From Piezodorus guildinii (lineage: Eukaryota; Arthropoda; Insecta; Hemiptera; Pentatomidae): DNA of 64,000 bases. Location: positions 28,779,454 through 28,843,453 of the forward strand of contig CM041292.1 of the NCBI GenBank assembly GCA_023052935.1, written 5' to 3'. The position numbers and the translations under genes are program-made. The notes beneath the pieces were generated by a model. The model was given only the letters and a program-made list of their open reading frames with translations. It was not told the origin of the DNA and ran no database searches. This document shows positions 9,658-22,116 of this stretch, piece by piece. Positions within the stretch are counted from its first letter, which is position 1. Every line of letters starts with the position of its first letter.

Positions 9658-11299
9658 ATGGTCTCTAGGGTGAGTTTACAGTTTAACATGTCGATATATA
9701 TGTAAGATTCTTTGCTTGTAAGCCAAAGCTGTTGGAGTTCATGGATTTTGTACATTTTTTTAATTTTATTTTTTATCAATATTCCTAAACAAAACAGTTA
9801 GGGATTTCGATTATTTGCTAATCTCAGTGGTCCGAAAGTATGATTAAATATTCTTAATAGCCATAAAAGCCTTTTTCTTTTTTTATTTAGTTTTTATAAT
9901 TTGTTTGTTCTTTACTTCATCAGAAATAGGAGGCCTTAGCTTGCAAATTTGATAGATCAATAAATATACGGGTGATTCAAAAGATAAAAAGTCAAAAGTT
10001 GGGTCAAAACGTTTGTAACACATTAAGTATTTTTATTTTTATTTATTTATTCTGAAACAATACAATCTGCTACACTCTGGAATAATAAGTATCAAAGCTA
10101 TAAGATAATAGATTACAAATAATAATAATAATTCTAGCTACATTCACACCTTATTAATTATTCTAGACTATTTCGTTTTTTTCTTTCATTGACCGCCACC
10201 CGGTTTAAATATTTGTAATAACTAATATTATCTAATATATAGTTTCCTTTATATTAGGTAAATTCCGCATCTCATAATTTTCGATAACAATATTATCGAT
10301 AAATATCTTGATGAAAGCATACCTTGCTTTTTGCTATTTAACTGGAAAATATAGACTACCTAAAATGAAATTCATGGCATTCTCACGAATCTTCCTTTTT
10401 TTATTATTTAAAAAGAAATACTTCGGAAATATTTTTAAAAAATTGAATGCATTAGACATTTCGAAACGAAAACGATCGTTTTAGCCTCCGCGGAATCTAT
10501 ACGGTAAAAAAATAAAAACAAGGATGAAAATTCACGACTAATGTACACCAAGCTTTCGGATGAATTAACATTTTTCGGTTTTAATCATTTTTACACATTT
10601 AAAGTTATTTAAATGTTGTATTATTAGTCTTTTTTTCTGTTTTTTCCAACCATTGTAGGAAAATAACATTTTTTTTTTTTTAACGAACTCAGTAATTTAT
10701 TGACTGTTAGCCTATATTTGACCGAAATGATATGTTTCAACTAAAAATGCCTTATATTTTATATCATAATTACTCTTTAATATATTTATTCAACTAATCA
10801 TAGAGTTAAATAAATTATTTTAAAAATAAAATTTAAAAGAATTATTTGATGGAAAATAGTAGTACCAATACCATAATACCACAATTAATTTATATTTTCA
10901 TTTTATTTAAAACAAAGGAACTAATTGATATCAGTCCTGCAGTATCATTTTTGAAATTTAATATATTTTTTTCATATCTTCTAGTACGTCATCGTCTTGG
11001 CCGCAGTGGTCGCCGTAGCTTACGGCCAGATCCTAGCTCACGCTCCAATCGACGAGTACGACCCACACCCAGCCTACTCCTTCTCCTACTCCGTCAACGA
11101 CGCTCTGACCGGAGACTCCAAGGGACAATCCGAAACCCGTGACGGAGACGTCGTCCAGGGAACTTACTCACTCGCCGAACCCGACGGTTCCATCAGGACC
11201 GTCGACTACACCGCTGACCCCGTCAACGGATTCAACGCCTACGTGCACAAGGATGCCCCAGCCGCCCATGCCGCCCCAGTTGCTCCACTCTACGGTTAA
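9658..11299 (+). CDS. RR-2 cuticular protein, gene 1 (2 coding exons)
   Basis: Coding exons 9658-9669 (MVSR) and 10985-11299, joined across a 1315-base intron with GTGAGT at 9670 and TAG at 10982-10984. The product is 108 residues. Residues 1-18 ([18 protein letters not shown]) form a signal peptide that exists only when the four-residue first exon is added, which is why I chose this start over the in-frame TTG in exon 2. Residues 34-92 are an extended Rebers-Riddiford RR-2 domain, with [26 protein letters not shown] and [23 protein letters not shown] short APAAHAAP tail follows. Known role: RR-2 proteins are secreted and bind chitin in hard or sclerotised cuticle, the aromatic residues contacting the polysaccharide. 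Third codon positions are GC-rich, unlike the flanks, suggesting high expression. Confidence 0.93.
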
Positions 11300-11337
11300 A
11301 AACTTACATAACTTCAAAATGTGCTACATTATCTGTA

Positions 11338-11343
11338 AATAAA
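11338..11343 (+). terminator. poly(A) signal of cuticle gene 1
   Basis: AATAAA 39 bases after the stop codon, in a TGTAAATAAATTATTT context shared with gene 2 (25738-25743). Confidence 0.8.
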
Positions 11344-11449
11344 TTATTTTTCCATAACCAATAATTGTTTATAAAAGTTACAATGCCTATACAAACCTAA
11401 ACCTATAAATAGTCCTTAGCTTTTTAAATTTAGATATCAGTGTAGTAAT

Positions 11450-11531
<82 letters not shown>

Positions 11532-13395
11532 ATGATAAATAATATCAATTTATGGATGATATAATATAAAACTATGAAAACAAAATCTTAAAAATGGCGC
11601 CCGAACAAACCTCAGACCAGCAACCTTATACTGTTATATTGTCCATGTCAGTATATGATGGTTCTATTTATATTGTGGACCAAGGAAAATGACTGTTATA
11701 CAGCTGTTGTTTTTTTTTTTTTTCAATTGACCACGGTTTCTTCCCAGGATTTTAAACATTTATTTCATACTTTACATTTTTATATTTAAAATAAACATAA
11801 TTTAAATGTTTATGGCTGTAAATAATAACGACACTATGTACTTAATGGCATCGAGGAAGACATGAACAACGAGTACTGCTATTTCAGAAGTATATACATA
11901 TACATGCATTTAAATACTTTGCATCCGTATTCACTACCGGATAACAGATAATGAGTAGTGGAGAATCTGTCATTGCAATACAGATGTACCAATAGTCAGT
12001 CATTATATGTAAAAATACAGAAAGTTTCGTTCCAATGCTTCCAGTCTTATAAGTACCTATATTTTGTATTCAATCAGAAAATCATTTCTTTTCGGTTTTC
12101 TGGTTCTAACGTTGAACCTTCTTTAACAATTTCAGTCATTTCATCACAGAGTTGACTAGTGAAAGACTGTCTCTCTATACTATTGACTGAATAAGCCGTT
12201 CTAATAAATGGACAATTTTTGACACATCTCATAATAGGCTACCCTTCCCCCTCAAAAAAAAGTAATTGTAAGTGATAGACTACGAAACCTTGAACTAATC
12301 GAAATAACAGATTGCTATAAAAGAAGAGTCAACTGTTAAAATGAAAGATAACTTAAGATTTTAATTATAGCACACGATAACTATATTCACAAACAAGCAA
12401 CAAGCCATACATGCATGATATATGGCCACTGTTTATTGACCAGTGTTATTAAAAATGTATAAAGACTAAGAAAAACAACAAAATAAAAGACCTTGTGTTA
12501 CATTCATTTATATTCACGAATGCGTGTCCTAGACTATTGCAACTACTAAAAGTAAAAAATACTTTTACAAAGGCTGTTGTGCACAATAGCCACAGGAAAC
12601 AAAGGGACTTTATTTGCATGACCACTTAGCCTATTCGAATTCAGAATTAGTTCACCCATTTCCTATAGACCACACTTTATTTTTTAAACAAGATCTAAAT
12701 TCGGTGTCCTACATCACATGGTTCTTCCAAGGAGGAACATTCCGGGTCCAGAGTATTATATATGCGGATAGTTTAGCATGGTTTCTTAATAAAGTTTGGT
12801 AAGTAAAATAATTTACCCGGAGTCTATTGGATGAAAAGGTACTTACTAGCAGGAGACGCGTGGTTACACTCCCCAGTAACTTACAAGAGTGTTTAATCTA
12901 GTTTCCAGAGGAGTTGGAGGAAAGGAGGGGTAAGACAATTGAGTTTGCTTTTACTTTTAACCGACCAACCACAAAGTTAGTCGCTATGAAAAAGGCAACA
13001 ACCCCATAAAAATAAACGCTGAGTTATTTTAATAGTTATCCAGTTATTTTACATGTGCAAATCAAACTGTATGTTAATGACTGATTCAAACACAATGATG
13101 GGACAATAGGAAAAATCATATAACAGCAGTGATAAAATAATAAAATAATTCATAAATGGATTGTGGGACGGTACAAGACTTCACATGCAAAATATAAGAA
13201 GTCTTTGAAAAAAAAAATAGTGCAGAGTGCAACGTTAAACTTAAAAATAATAATTGCGAAAGAATTCTAAAGGTGTTATAATTACACTTCTTTATTATTA
13301 CTCCCCAGCAAAATATTATTAGGCATCAATAAAAAATAAAATAAAAAGGAGAACTGGAACAGATAGATGTTAATATTTTAGTAGTATAACCAAAA
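11344..13395. other. gene-free region with a (TA)n array
   Basis: A (TA)n microsatellite occupies 11455-11528. The rest is AT-rich intergenic DNA with only short chance reading frames and no recognisable repeat family. Confidence 0.6.
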
Positions 13396-13482
13396 TACTG
13401 GAAGGAATTAGTCCGGGTGGCGGTCATTAACATTTTATTTTATTGTTTTAATTACCGCCACCCGGACTAATTCCTTCCAGTA
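13396..13482. repeat. small foldback element, 29-bp arms
   Basis: Arms 13396-13424 and 13454-13482 are perfect inverted repeats (TACTGGAAGGAATTAGTCC... and its complement). The right arm and the following ~35 bases (AGTAATTCTCAACGGTCAAC..., CTAATTATATCCACTAT) closely match 57420-57483, so this is a member of the same family as the large palindrome at 57184-57442, minus its interior. Confidence 0.8.
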
Positions 13483-13898
13483 ATTCTCAACGGTCAACTA
13501 ATTATATCCACTATAATCAAAATAATTTACACTCACTGCAGTTATTTTAAAAGTTCCCTTATCGATTTAAAAAAAAAATCAGGTGTAATTCGGATAAATA
13601 AAAATATATCACAGTAATTATGTTTCAGTAAGTCGATGCCATGCATAAAATATTTACACTAAAAACAATAGTAAAATCAAATTACATAAAAAAAAAATTG
13701 AAGAATTTAGACATGAGGCTTTAGGTTGTAAGCATCTACTCACGCTAGATAAATTAGTTCCATTGCACCTAAAGATGGCATTTTAGCCAAAATGTCGTGC
13801 ATTTATTTTTAATAAAAGATTAGTGATGTATAAATCAGCCTATAATTTTATTCACAAAAAAAATTAAATATATATTTTTTCATACTCCGTTTATTTTT
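13483..13898. other. gene-free AT-rich sequence
   Basis: No gene or recognised repeat. Several A/T homopolymer runs. Confidence 0.5.
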
Positions 13899-14067
13899 TA
13901 TAGGTGAAATAATCAGGATTCAGTCTTTTTTCTAATTATCTTTAATTTTTCTAGTTTAAGCTTGGACATGGCTCAGTACTGATGATGATGGCTCACAAGC
14001 TTGAGCCGAAACGCCGACAAAATTAATGATATTTAGAAAAAGACTGACTCCTGATTATTCCACCTAT
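13899..14067 (+). repeat. foldback element with ~35-bp inverted ends and a hammerhead-like hairpin
   Basis: TATAGGTGAAATAATCAGGA-type sequence at 13899-13935 recurs inverted at 14033-14067, with a few mismatches. Inside are CTGATGA (13979-13985), a GGCTC/GAGCC stem (13990-13994, 14003-14007) and GAAAC. Four extra bases separate the CTGATGA box from the stem, and the cleavage triplet would be GCC, so the core looks inactivated. Probably a PLE terminal fragment. Confidence 0.55.
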
Positions 14068-14375
14068 AATAGTTTCTACAGTCGACTATACATCCTCAAC
14101 ATTTATTTTTTAAACTAAACATCCACAAAGGAATATGTACATACGTAAAACGTAAGAGTATTTCCTTCTTTTGCCTGAGTGCATTTTAAGATGAATAATA
14201 TTTTTAAAAATGCACACTATGTGCCTAAAGTAGTTTGAGAGGGTGGAGGAAAGGAGCCACTTTAACTCGCTGTACAAGAGGATAAACTATACTTAAAATA
14301 TATAAATTAGTATCCAGACTATGACCACCCACTTTTTGTTTTGAAGGGACTTGATTCGAGAACAACGAAAAAAAA

Positions 14376-15151
14376 TCTGGTGCGGGCAACACACGACTTT
14401 CACTTACCTCCATTTTTAAAATCAATGAAAGAATTTTCAAATACAGTTAGAGATAAAAATACGTGTGAAACTATTAAAGAATTAATTAAATTGAATTTAT
14501 ATGAAAACATGTGTTTTATTAAAAAATCTATTATATTAATATCTAAAATAATCAGTTAGTTTTATCTTCTTTTCATGACTCTCTATTAAATTTTAAAAGC
14601 TTGAGTATAATATAATAATTTTTCTAAAATCTTTAGCTTTCCAACGGTATATCATACATGTATATTACTGTTCTTATGTTCAAAAGCAATTAAAAAATAT
14701 GTTTTCAGTTTTTTCCTTAAGTTGCTTTTCAAATTCGCTCAACTTGCATAATTAGCTGTTTTTCATCAGTGGTAACAAGATAATATAGTTATTTTGGTAG
14801 AATCAACAAAATTATAGGTACTTTATAGAAAGAAAAAAATATCGGCATTTAAGCCCTGTCAGACCATTTTAATCAGAATGAAACCTACATGGTATTAAAG
14901 CATATTAAATTTTACATCGATATAGCGAGTTTAATCAAAATCGTCGGAACCGTTTTCAAGAAAATAGAATAAAGGTGCAAAATGCATAGTATAAAGTGGC
15001 TCTTCTGGTAAGCTCATTTTGATGAAAAAGGTTTTGTAACGTCTAGGTCTAGTCTCAGGGGACCCTAAAAAATGTATTTCCGTTGAAAACTGAAATTCGA
15101 AAATTTTCACGATCGCAATACTTTCCCTTACTATATATAGTAAGTGAATGT
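14376..15151 (-). mobile_element. helentron-like repeat family H (copy 1)
   Basis: Reverse orientation relative to the reference copy at 57904-58792. The plus strand begins TCTGGTGCGGGCAACACACG at 14376, followed by ACTTTCACTTAC, and ends in CTTACTATATATAGTAAG near 15128-15145. The middle carries the family landmarks (ACCGTTTTCAAGAAAAT, GGTGCAAAATGCATAG, AGTGGCTCTTCTGG). No protein is encoded; the short frames here are chance. Confidence 0.75.
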
Positions 15152-16022
15152 AACAAAACAATTATCACGTACGGATTTATGGTTATTTGTTGGACATTTT
15201 TGTAAAGCTTGAACAATATGATTTTTTTAAGTTTGTATAAAAATGTTATTTTTAGATATATTAAGAAAACTATTCGAATGGTTGAGAGTGAAACAGCGAA
15301 ATTGAGCCATCTTGAACCGAAAGGTGGTCAGTTGAGCAGATACTTGTAATATAGGCCAACCGGGCCATAAAGGGGCATCTAGATGCAAGGGAAGGTCTTC
15401 GAATGTCACTCCTCAAGGACATTTTGCATCTCAATATTAAAATATACTTTCCGCATTTTATTCGAGTTATTAATTCATTTCAACTATCCTGAATTGATAT
15501 TATGAACTAAAGTTGTTTTATTTAAAGTAGGATATTGTAAACTGACTGATAAAACGTAAGGTGGTTCTGTGAGTCGGTTTCGGGACAAAGGTGAGATAAT
15601 AGGGAGACGGTATGTATGTGGTACACATAACTTAATAAAATATAAAGACGCTGTAAATTTTTGCACAATTGTTTATTGTTTCCCCAATAATTATATTATG
15701 GTATTATATTTTAAAATATTTTATAAATGTGTAAATAAATAACTTATATCTAAAGTTTTGAAGTGATGGAAGAGTTAAATAAAGACGAACAAGCTACACT
15801 CTCAAATTATATCCAACAAGCATTTACAATCATGGATGGTCATTAACTTCTTTAGGAGCTATGTGTTTATAGCGAGAAAAAAATTATTTTTTTTTTCATT
15901 TACGGTTTATTTATTTTACATTAAAAGATTCAAAAAAAAAAAAAAAAAAAGTATCCAAAGCAATAAAATTTTATCATAGAATATAACGTCCATATTAGTG
16001 CCCACATAACGCTAGTAATAAT
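15152..16022. other. gene-free stretch
   Basis: No gene recognised. It contains an A18-type homopolymer near 15932-15950 and other AT-rich simple sequence. Confidence 0.5.
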
Positions 16023-16330
16023 TTATGAATGAAATGATTTCGTGCATTTTGGGACATACTTGGATACGACTATGAGGTCAAAACTTGAGGTACAGTCACT
16101 GGATACCATTTTTGAGAAGGGAGTAAGGTTGTTTGGGCACCTTACTAGAATGAATCCAGAACTGCATTCATTAAGAGACTGTACCCTGCGAGTAGAGGGA
16201 AGAAGGCCTAGCGGGAGACCTCGGATCACCTGTGAGAAAGATGTTAAATAGTAATTCAGGAATCGTGGGCTGGGTTAGTAGAGAAGAGAAAGGATGCATG
16301 GTTCAAGCTCAACAGAGGAGTTAATCACAC
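16023..16330 (+). pseudogene. LINE reverse-transcriptase C-terminal relic
   Basis: One frame reads LDTIFEKGVRLFGHLTRMNP...RVEGRRPSGRPRITCEKDVK. This resembles the conserved end of many insect LINE ORF2 proteins (RLxWFGHVxRM ... GxRxxGRPRxRW), likely of the RTE/CR1 group. A stop follows at about 16249 and similarity appears to continue (ESWAGLVEKRKDAW). It is short, truncated at both ends and not functional. Confidence 0.6.
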
Positions 16331-16641
16331 TGAATGTTGGTAGACAGGAATATAAAGTGTCAATGATAAAAGGTGAGAATGATAGGGCTATCTAATAATT
16401 ATTGCTCATAATTGGGGTGTTATGAAAAAAAAATTGTAAAAGAAACTGGTCAGTATTTTACTGATCAGTACCTCTTCATATTTTTTTACAAATGTAACGA
16501 ACTCATCTTACACAAATTTTATAGCGTCATCTTGAAGGATTTTTTATTTTTTATCTCTCTTTCACATATTATGTAAACAGTTCACTCTTACCAAAAATGA
16601 GTTGACGATAACATTCAGTTCGAGGTGATTATACTTAAAAT

Positions 16642-16935
16642 ATTTATTTGTTTATTCATTTAACGTCACTTTACGCTACAGTGGCTAAGTGGGCGATGCT
16701 ACAGTGGGCGTCCTAAATTTTGTCTAACGCGGTGTAATTAGGACAGGGATCTTAACCGAGTACCTGACATCGTACAGGATTGGGACCACCTTTTAACGTC
16801 CCATCCGATGAACGGCATAACTAAGGATTTTTCACATCCATTAAAAAGTCTATGGTCTCTACCAGGTTTGAACCGCATCTTACATAGGTGCTTGTTGCTA
16901 TAAGCTGTCATGTTTAGCTATACCCAATTGACCGC
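16642..16935 (-). mobile_element. tRNA-derived SINE family B (copy 1)
   Basis: Body landmarks on the minus strand: GTGATGTCAGGTACTCG-like, AAGATCCCTGTCC-like and the (AATAAACA)n tail at the left edge (TGTTTATTCATTTAACGTCA on the plus strand). The tRNA-like head at the right is degraded. Confidence 0.7.
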
Positions 16936-17678
16936 TTTGTTAGCTGAATAGCAATTTCTGCGGAGGACGGTTGACGGATACTATCATATATTATATATAT
17001 ATTATATAATACATATATATTATACTATATACGGGATATATATATATATATATATATATATTATTTTTTTTTTTTTTTTTTTAATTCAGTATTAGGATTA
17101 TACATATCTTAAATTTTTTTTTTTTTTACTAATGGTTAGACCTCTTAGACAAAATGCTGTATATTACATATATTCGTTTGTTGTTCTTTTATTACAGAGA
17201 AAATAATATTTAACTATTTCTTAATTTTAATGTATTTCAGCTATATTTTTCTTCATTAAAGTGCATATGTTAGTTTAGTTTTTCTAAAGGAATTTAGTTT
17301 CAGATCATTATTAGTACTCTATTTTTATGCTATAGTATGATACAAAATAATATCTCATTAAATTTGCGAAGAGATAATAAATGGATCTTTTGCTGAGAGA
17401 CAATATTTTTTTTTTCTCTGAAATTCTTAAAATGATCCTAAAAGATCACATAATAAATTTTGGTATTTGTTGCTCACTTTTGAACAAGCTACCTCAAAGC
17501 TTAAAAGATCAGCATCAAAAGTGACTTAAATGGAGATTTAAGAATATAGAGTTGTAATAACTTGTTCTTAAGATTTATCTTACAAGACTAATATGACGTG
17601 AATATTTCGTGACTGTAGTGCAATATTTCGGCTGTAACCTATTGATCAAAAGATAACATGTTTTCTTTAAAAAATAAA
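16936..17678. other. gene-free stretch with AT simple repeats
   Basis: Degenerate TATATA sequence around 16985-17060 followed by a T19 run. No gene recognised. Confidence 0.5.
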
Positions 17679-18568
17679 TCTGCTGCGGGCAACACACGAC
17701 TTTCATTTACCTCGACTATTAAAATCAATTTTAAAAACTATTAAATATACTTCAATTTGAAAAATATTCTAAGTTGATTTTAATAAAACGTGTATTTATT
17801 TACGTTTGAAGCATATGATTTAGATTAAATGATATACTACATTAAATTGTTAATATGTAATAAGTTTGTTACCTACTTGTCACTTTATATTACCTTTTAC
17901 AACTTTGTGTATCAGATAATATTTTTTTTTAAATCTTTCACTTTCCAACGGTATATTATACTTCTATATTACTGTTCTTATTATCAACAAAAGTTATATT
18001 AAAAAATTGTTTTTCTCTTTTTTTGTTCATAAAATTCTTTAAACATGTATATTTATCCGTCATATTACTAGGCTAATTAATTGATATAGTTAATCTTTAA
18101 AAAGCTCAAAATTAATGGTAATTTAAAAGAAGAAAATACAAAAAATTCGCCATTTAAATCCTGTCACACTATTTCAATCAGCATAAAATTTATCTCACCT
18201 TAAAGTCCAATAGAATTTACATCGATGTAGTGAGTTTAATGGAAATCGTTAGAGCCATTTTTAAGAAAATCGTAAAAAGATGCAAAATGCGTGGTATTAG
18301 AGTAGCATTCTCGGTCAGCCAATTTTGATGAACAGGTTTGTGTGACAACCCATGGTTTATACTTGTATTAAATTTGAAATTTATGTTTCGGACATATTTT
18401 CGTTTTCGTGCTAGGATTACACACAAACGGACACAAAGACCTTTTTTGAGGGACTTGATTATTTGAACTTAAGGGACTTTAAAACGTATATTCTATTGAA
18501 AACTGGAATTTGATCATTTTCACGATAGCAATACTTTTCCTTACCGTATATTTCGTATATATTTAAGT
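17679..18568 (-). mobile_element. helentron-like repeat family H (copy 2, diverged)
   Basis: Starts TCTGCTGCGGGCAACACACG at 17679 with a one-base variant of the subterminal repeat (ACTTTCATTTAC). It contains TTTCCAACGGTATATTATAC, CACTATTTCAATCAG and AAAATGCGTGGTAT landmarks, and ends in a diverged terminal hairpin just before the SINE at 18573. Confidence 0.65.
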
Positions 18569-18572
18569 GTTG

Positions 18573-18745
18573 GGGCGAGGTGGCTGAGCGGGATAGCGCG
18601 TGTTGCCTAGCAACCACAGAGGGCCAAAATTTGAAATCAAATAATTACGAGTTCATGTCTCGGTGAAGGGGGGCTTTTATCTCAGCATCTATCTCCTGCC
18701 CTAACTCCCTGGCCTTCAAAGGCGAGGTAGGCGTTAAAACAAAAA
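18573..18745 (+). mobile_element. tRNA-derived SINE family D
   Basis: GGGGCGAGGTGGCTGAGCGG at 18573-18592 matches a tRNA-Leu/Ser-like 5' end with an A box (TGGCTGAGCGG). GAGTTCATGTCTC near 18650 is a weak B box. The longer spacing between boxes and the unfoldable middle argue against a working tRNA. The tail includes CCTGCCCTAACTCCCTGGCC and ends in an A-rich tract. Confidence 0.5.
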
Positions 18746-20230
18746 TATATACAGTTAATTAAAAGTAAAAAGTAATTGCTGTATATAATAATTTTATTTA
18801 ATCTAATGTTAATGCTTCCATTGAAATATCATAATGATTTTTATAACTTTTTGAATTTTAATTTTGATTATGACTGGTGAGGAACGTGAAGGTCGTGTGA
18901 TGGGTGCACCGGATTTGTTTTTGTTTTTTTATTGATTTTAAAGTTGTTGAGAAATAAATAAATGAATAGCCCTCATGCTAATAATATTTATTATTTAAAA
19001 AGGTATTTATTTACTCTTTAGTAATTAAACGTATGTATTGTAAAATATTTCAATATTTTCTGTCTGATACAAGTTATAAAACTGATAAAGGAAATATAAA
19101 AGGCTACAGCAAGTGTACTAGATACGGTACAATGGGTTCAGTTTCCAGAAGAAATAAAAACAAGTTCAGTTCAAAGTATTCAACTCCCAGAACTGTCAAC
19201 TATCAGAGACTAAAGGAAAGGACAAAATTTCAACCCCTAAAGACCAGCAATAATAATAGCCTTCCTTTATTAATCTCACGTATTTTTTGTGGTTTTATTG
19301 AATTAACAAAATAATTAATTAAATAAAAATTGCATATTACCAATGGAGGATAAAATAATTATATAATTATCACAAATTAAATAATGAAATACTTTAAACT
19401 AACTTCCAGAACAATTTACAACATTTTAATAATGCAAATAAACAGTCGACCTGAAAATGTTTGTAAACGTGAATATTTTTTAACATTTACATACATTTAA
19501 GAACATAGTAATTCCATTGAAGAGGATAAAGCCAGACCGAATTAGATTAAATTATGCAAATCTTATTTGTTTACTTTTGTTGCTGAATTATTCACTTTAA
19601 TGCCAAGTAAATTATCTGTTTTATTCAACATAGCGTTAAATCTGGATGCTACTTTAAATAAAGGAACAAAAGGAGGTGAAATATAATATAGAATACCTAA
19701 AATAAAATTATAGAGTTTAATTTTTGCAAGATTATAAGATTATAAAATACAGGATTAAAGAAAAGGAAAAAAAATAATGAATGAAAATATATTTGGAAAA
19801 TTATTGTACACCATAATGTAACAATTATCCAACAGACCAGCTTTATGCGCTACTCTACATATGCTACAGAAGAAGCACCTGTTTATTAATTTTTATAATA
19901 ATATTCTGTTGATAAATTGTTACTATACCATGTCCTCATTTCTAGAATATCCACTATTTGAACAACTTTTCAAAAATATGCTGATGATTTAAGTAGTAAA
20001 TAAAATTAAAATAGTACAGATATGTAGGATTATCTTTAAATCGTTATTTTATTAAAGCTCGCATCTTTATAATATATCAATTAGTTGTTGTTTTATTTAA
20101 ATTAAATATATTTATATACGATTGTATGAATATATACATAAAGTTTAAAAGAAATAATGTAATGATAAGATAAAAATAAAAAATACAGGTTGGCAGTACT
20201 CATTTAACAATTCTGAATCTGAAGGTCCCA
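18746..20230. other. gene-free stretch
   Basis: AT-rich DNA. 18883-18921 is a degraded family H end (GTGAAGGTCGTGTGATGGGTGC). The 93-codon frame at 19033-19314 has no recognisable motif, no codon bias and no signal peptide, and I do not call it a gene. Confidence 0.5.
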
Positions 20231-20244
20231 CGACCATCTTTTTT

Positions 20245-20460
20245 TCAGCGTTTATCAGAATTAGAAAGCGAAAAGTAACTAAGGATTGATACTAGTACAT
20301 TACGATGGGAAAGGAGTTTCTCATTGAAAAAAAGATGGAAAATAATGAATGATTTTATCGTGACAAGGTAACGAAAACTGAGCATTTTACGAAGAGCTTC
20401 GGATTTTAAGGATTGTACACTAAATGAACTGGAATAGCTTAGTGGAAATTCTAACAACAA
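20245..20460 (-). pseudogene. Jockey-type LINE ORF2 C-terminal scrap
   Basis: A short frame containing SSSFSVQSLKSEALRKMLSF resembles the RT thumb segment ELWGxAKxSNIxRIQSFQSKxLRxI seen intact at 31179-31250. It is a fragment without ends, one of several such scraps in the window. Confidence 0.45.
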
Positions 20461-20599
20461 CTTCTTCCAAGTTAGTTCAAAATAGCCTCATTATAAGTAA
20501 TTAATTAGGAATTTGCATTGAAATAGAACAAAGTAAGTATTGAAATAACTGAATACGGCTAATACACAATATTATATGTAGGAAATATAGGTTTTTGAA

Positions 20600-21190
20600 T
20601 CCCCAAAATCCAAATAACCAAGTCCCACAAAAAGGTCTGTGTGTATACGGTAAGTCTAGGGCAAATACGATGTGTAGTATAAAACTGAAATTTCATATTT
20701 TAAGATCGCTTATGCATGAGATGTTACAGCAACTTTTCCTTTAAATTCGGCCAAGCAGATAAGCCACTTTATACCATCGATTCGGCACTTTTTTACAATT
20801 TTCTCAAAAACGGCCATAACGATTTTAATTAAATTTGCTATATCTATATAAAATTTAATGGACTTTAATACTGTGTACTGGATTCATCCTGATTAAAATA
20901 GTCTGACAGGGCTTAAATACCGATATTATAAATTTTCTTTTTCTAAAGTACCGCTAATTTTGTAGATTATATTTTTTTATACAATTTTTATGTTTTTGAA
21001 CAGTTTTAAAGATGCATAATATACCGTTTGAAAGCTAAAGATTTTAGAAACGAAAATGGAGAGTGGTGAAACACCGATAAAACTAACTGATTGTTTCAGA
21101 TAGTAATATAATAGATTATTTAATAAAACAAATTGATTTTAACAAACGAGATAAGTGAAAGTCGTGTGTTGCGAGCACCAGATTTTTTTA
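20600..21190 (+). mobile_element. helentron-like repeat family H (copy 3, 5' part lost)
   Basis: Forward orientation. It contains AATAACCAAGTCCCACAAAA, TTTATACCATCGATTCGGCA-like and GTCTGACAGGGCTTAAATAC landmarks. It ends with GATAAGTGAAAGTCGTGTGTTGC...CACCAGATTTTTT, keeping the GTAAGTGAAAGT-type subterminal repeat with one change. Confidence 0.7.
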
Positions 21191-21284
21191 TACATATTTA
21201 TTGATATTTACGACTGTATAAAGATATATATCAAGTAAATGTGACGGAAATTAAGAAAATAACGTGAAATAAATGTCGAGACAC

Positions 21285-21620
21285 TACCCATTTGCAGCAC
21301 TCAAACTCTAAACAAGAAGGTCTCGAGCCCATCTTGTTTTCAGACGCCTAGAAGGATTATTAGGAATCAAAGAGGAAACAAGGTTTAGAACTAGAGAGTT
21401 AGAGCGGGAATGGATTTTGTCATGGAAGAAGTAGTATCTGGTTCGAGCTAAGTCAGCAGCATATGGAAGATTAAGGTCTTTATGGATGAGTTAATTCATA
21501 GCAAAGTAAGAAGCATTGAGGATTTTTTCGAAGGATTTTGGATTGTAAGAATCGGATACGAGATGAGTTCGATGGTTTACTCCGAGATTTAGTAAAGTTA
21601 TTTCCAATGCTTTAACAAAA
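21285..21620 (-). pseudogene. Jockey-type LINE ORF2 C-terminus relic
   Basis: Minus-strand translation gives SLIPNNPSRRLKTRWARDLL and then a stop, the same end as the intact LINE at 27079-31768 (PPRRLKRQWPRDLL). Upstream are broken thumb-domain sequences. It has frameshifts and in-frame stops. Confidence 0.55.
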
Positions 21621-22110
21621 AAAAAAATATAATCGTTTAATTTGATATTTGAATACGTCTATTTTCGTAGATTACGTCTAGATTTAGTTTGTTTTAGATT
21701 CAATAAATAAAGCAGAACTCGACCCAGAAATAGCATTTGAAATTAGGTTTTGATACTTAACTTATTTTAATGGAAGTAAGTATGAAAGTGCTGAACCCTT
21801 TCATGAAAATATTTGAACAGCGTTTCATGGTGTGTTCAAGGGCGCAGATACCGCAGATTGTTTGTACGATTTTGCGTACCTTATTTCGAATTTCCAGGCA
21901 AATTTCGTTAAATAACTGAATCAGGAAAAAAAGTTTGAGTTTTTATGATCATTGTAATATTAAAAAGCGTGGATGGTTCTCTCCTAACTATGAAGCATTT
22001 AGAATAATAAATTATAAAACTACAAATTTCAGTGGAAACAGTAATGATGGTATTGTTGCCCGTTAAAAATGTGATGTAGAAGTTGGTCAAGAGTGCGGCT
22101 ATCAAGAAAA
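21621..22110. other. gene-free stretch
   Basis: No gene or clear repeat recognised. Confidence 0.4.
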
Positions 22111-22116
22111 AAACGT

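Noticed and set aside
10020..10160. Possible minus-strand LINE tail upstream of exon 2 of gene 1
   Set aside because: CAGATTGTATTGTTTCAGAATAAA-like sequence on the minus strand resembles the LINE 3' end, but the match is too short to call.
14225..15161. Short frames such as that containing MEVSESRVLPAPDFF and those with MSLPEE or similar at 26743-26961
   Set aside because: They recur with each copy of the helentron-like repeat and break in most copies; no sign of selection on protein.
19033..19314. 93-codon frame
   Set aside because: No recognisable domain, AT-driven composition, no plausible promoter or splice partner.
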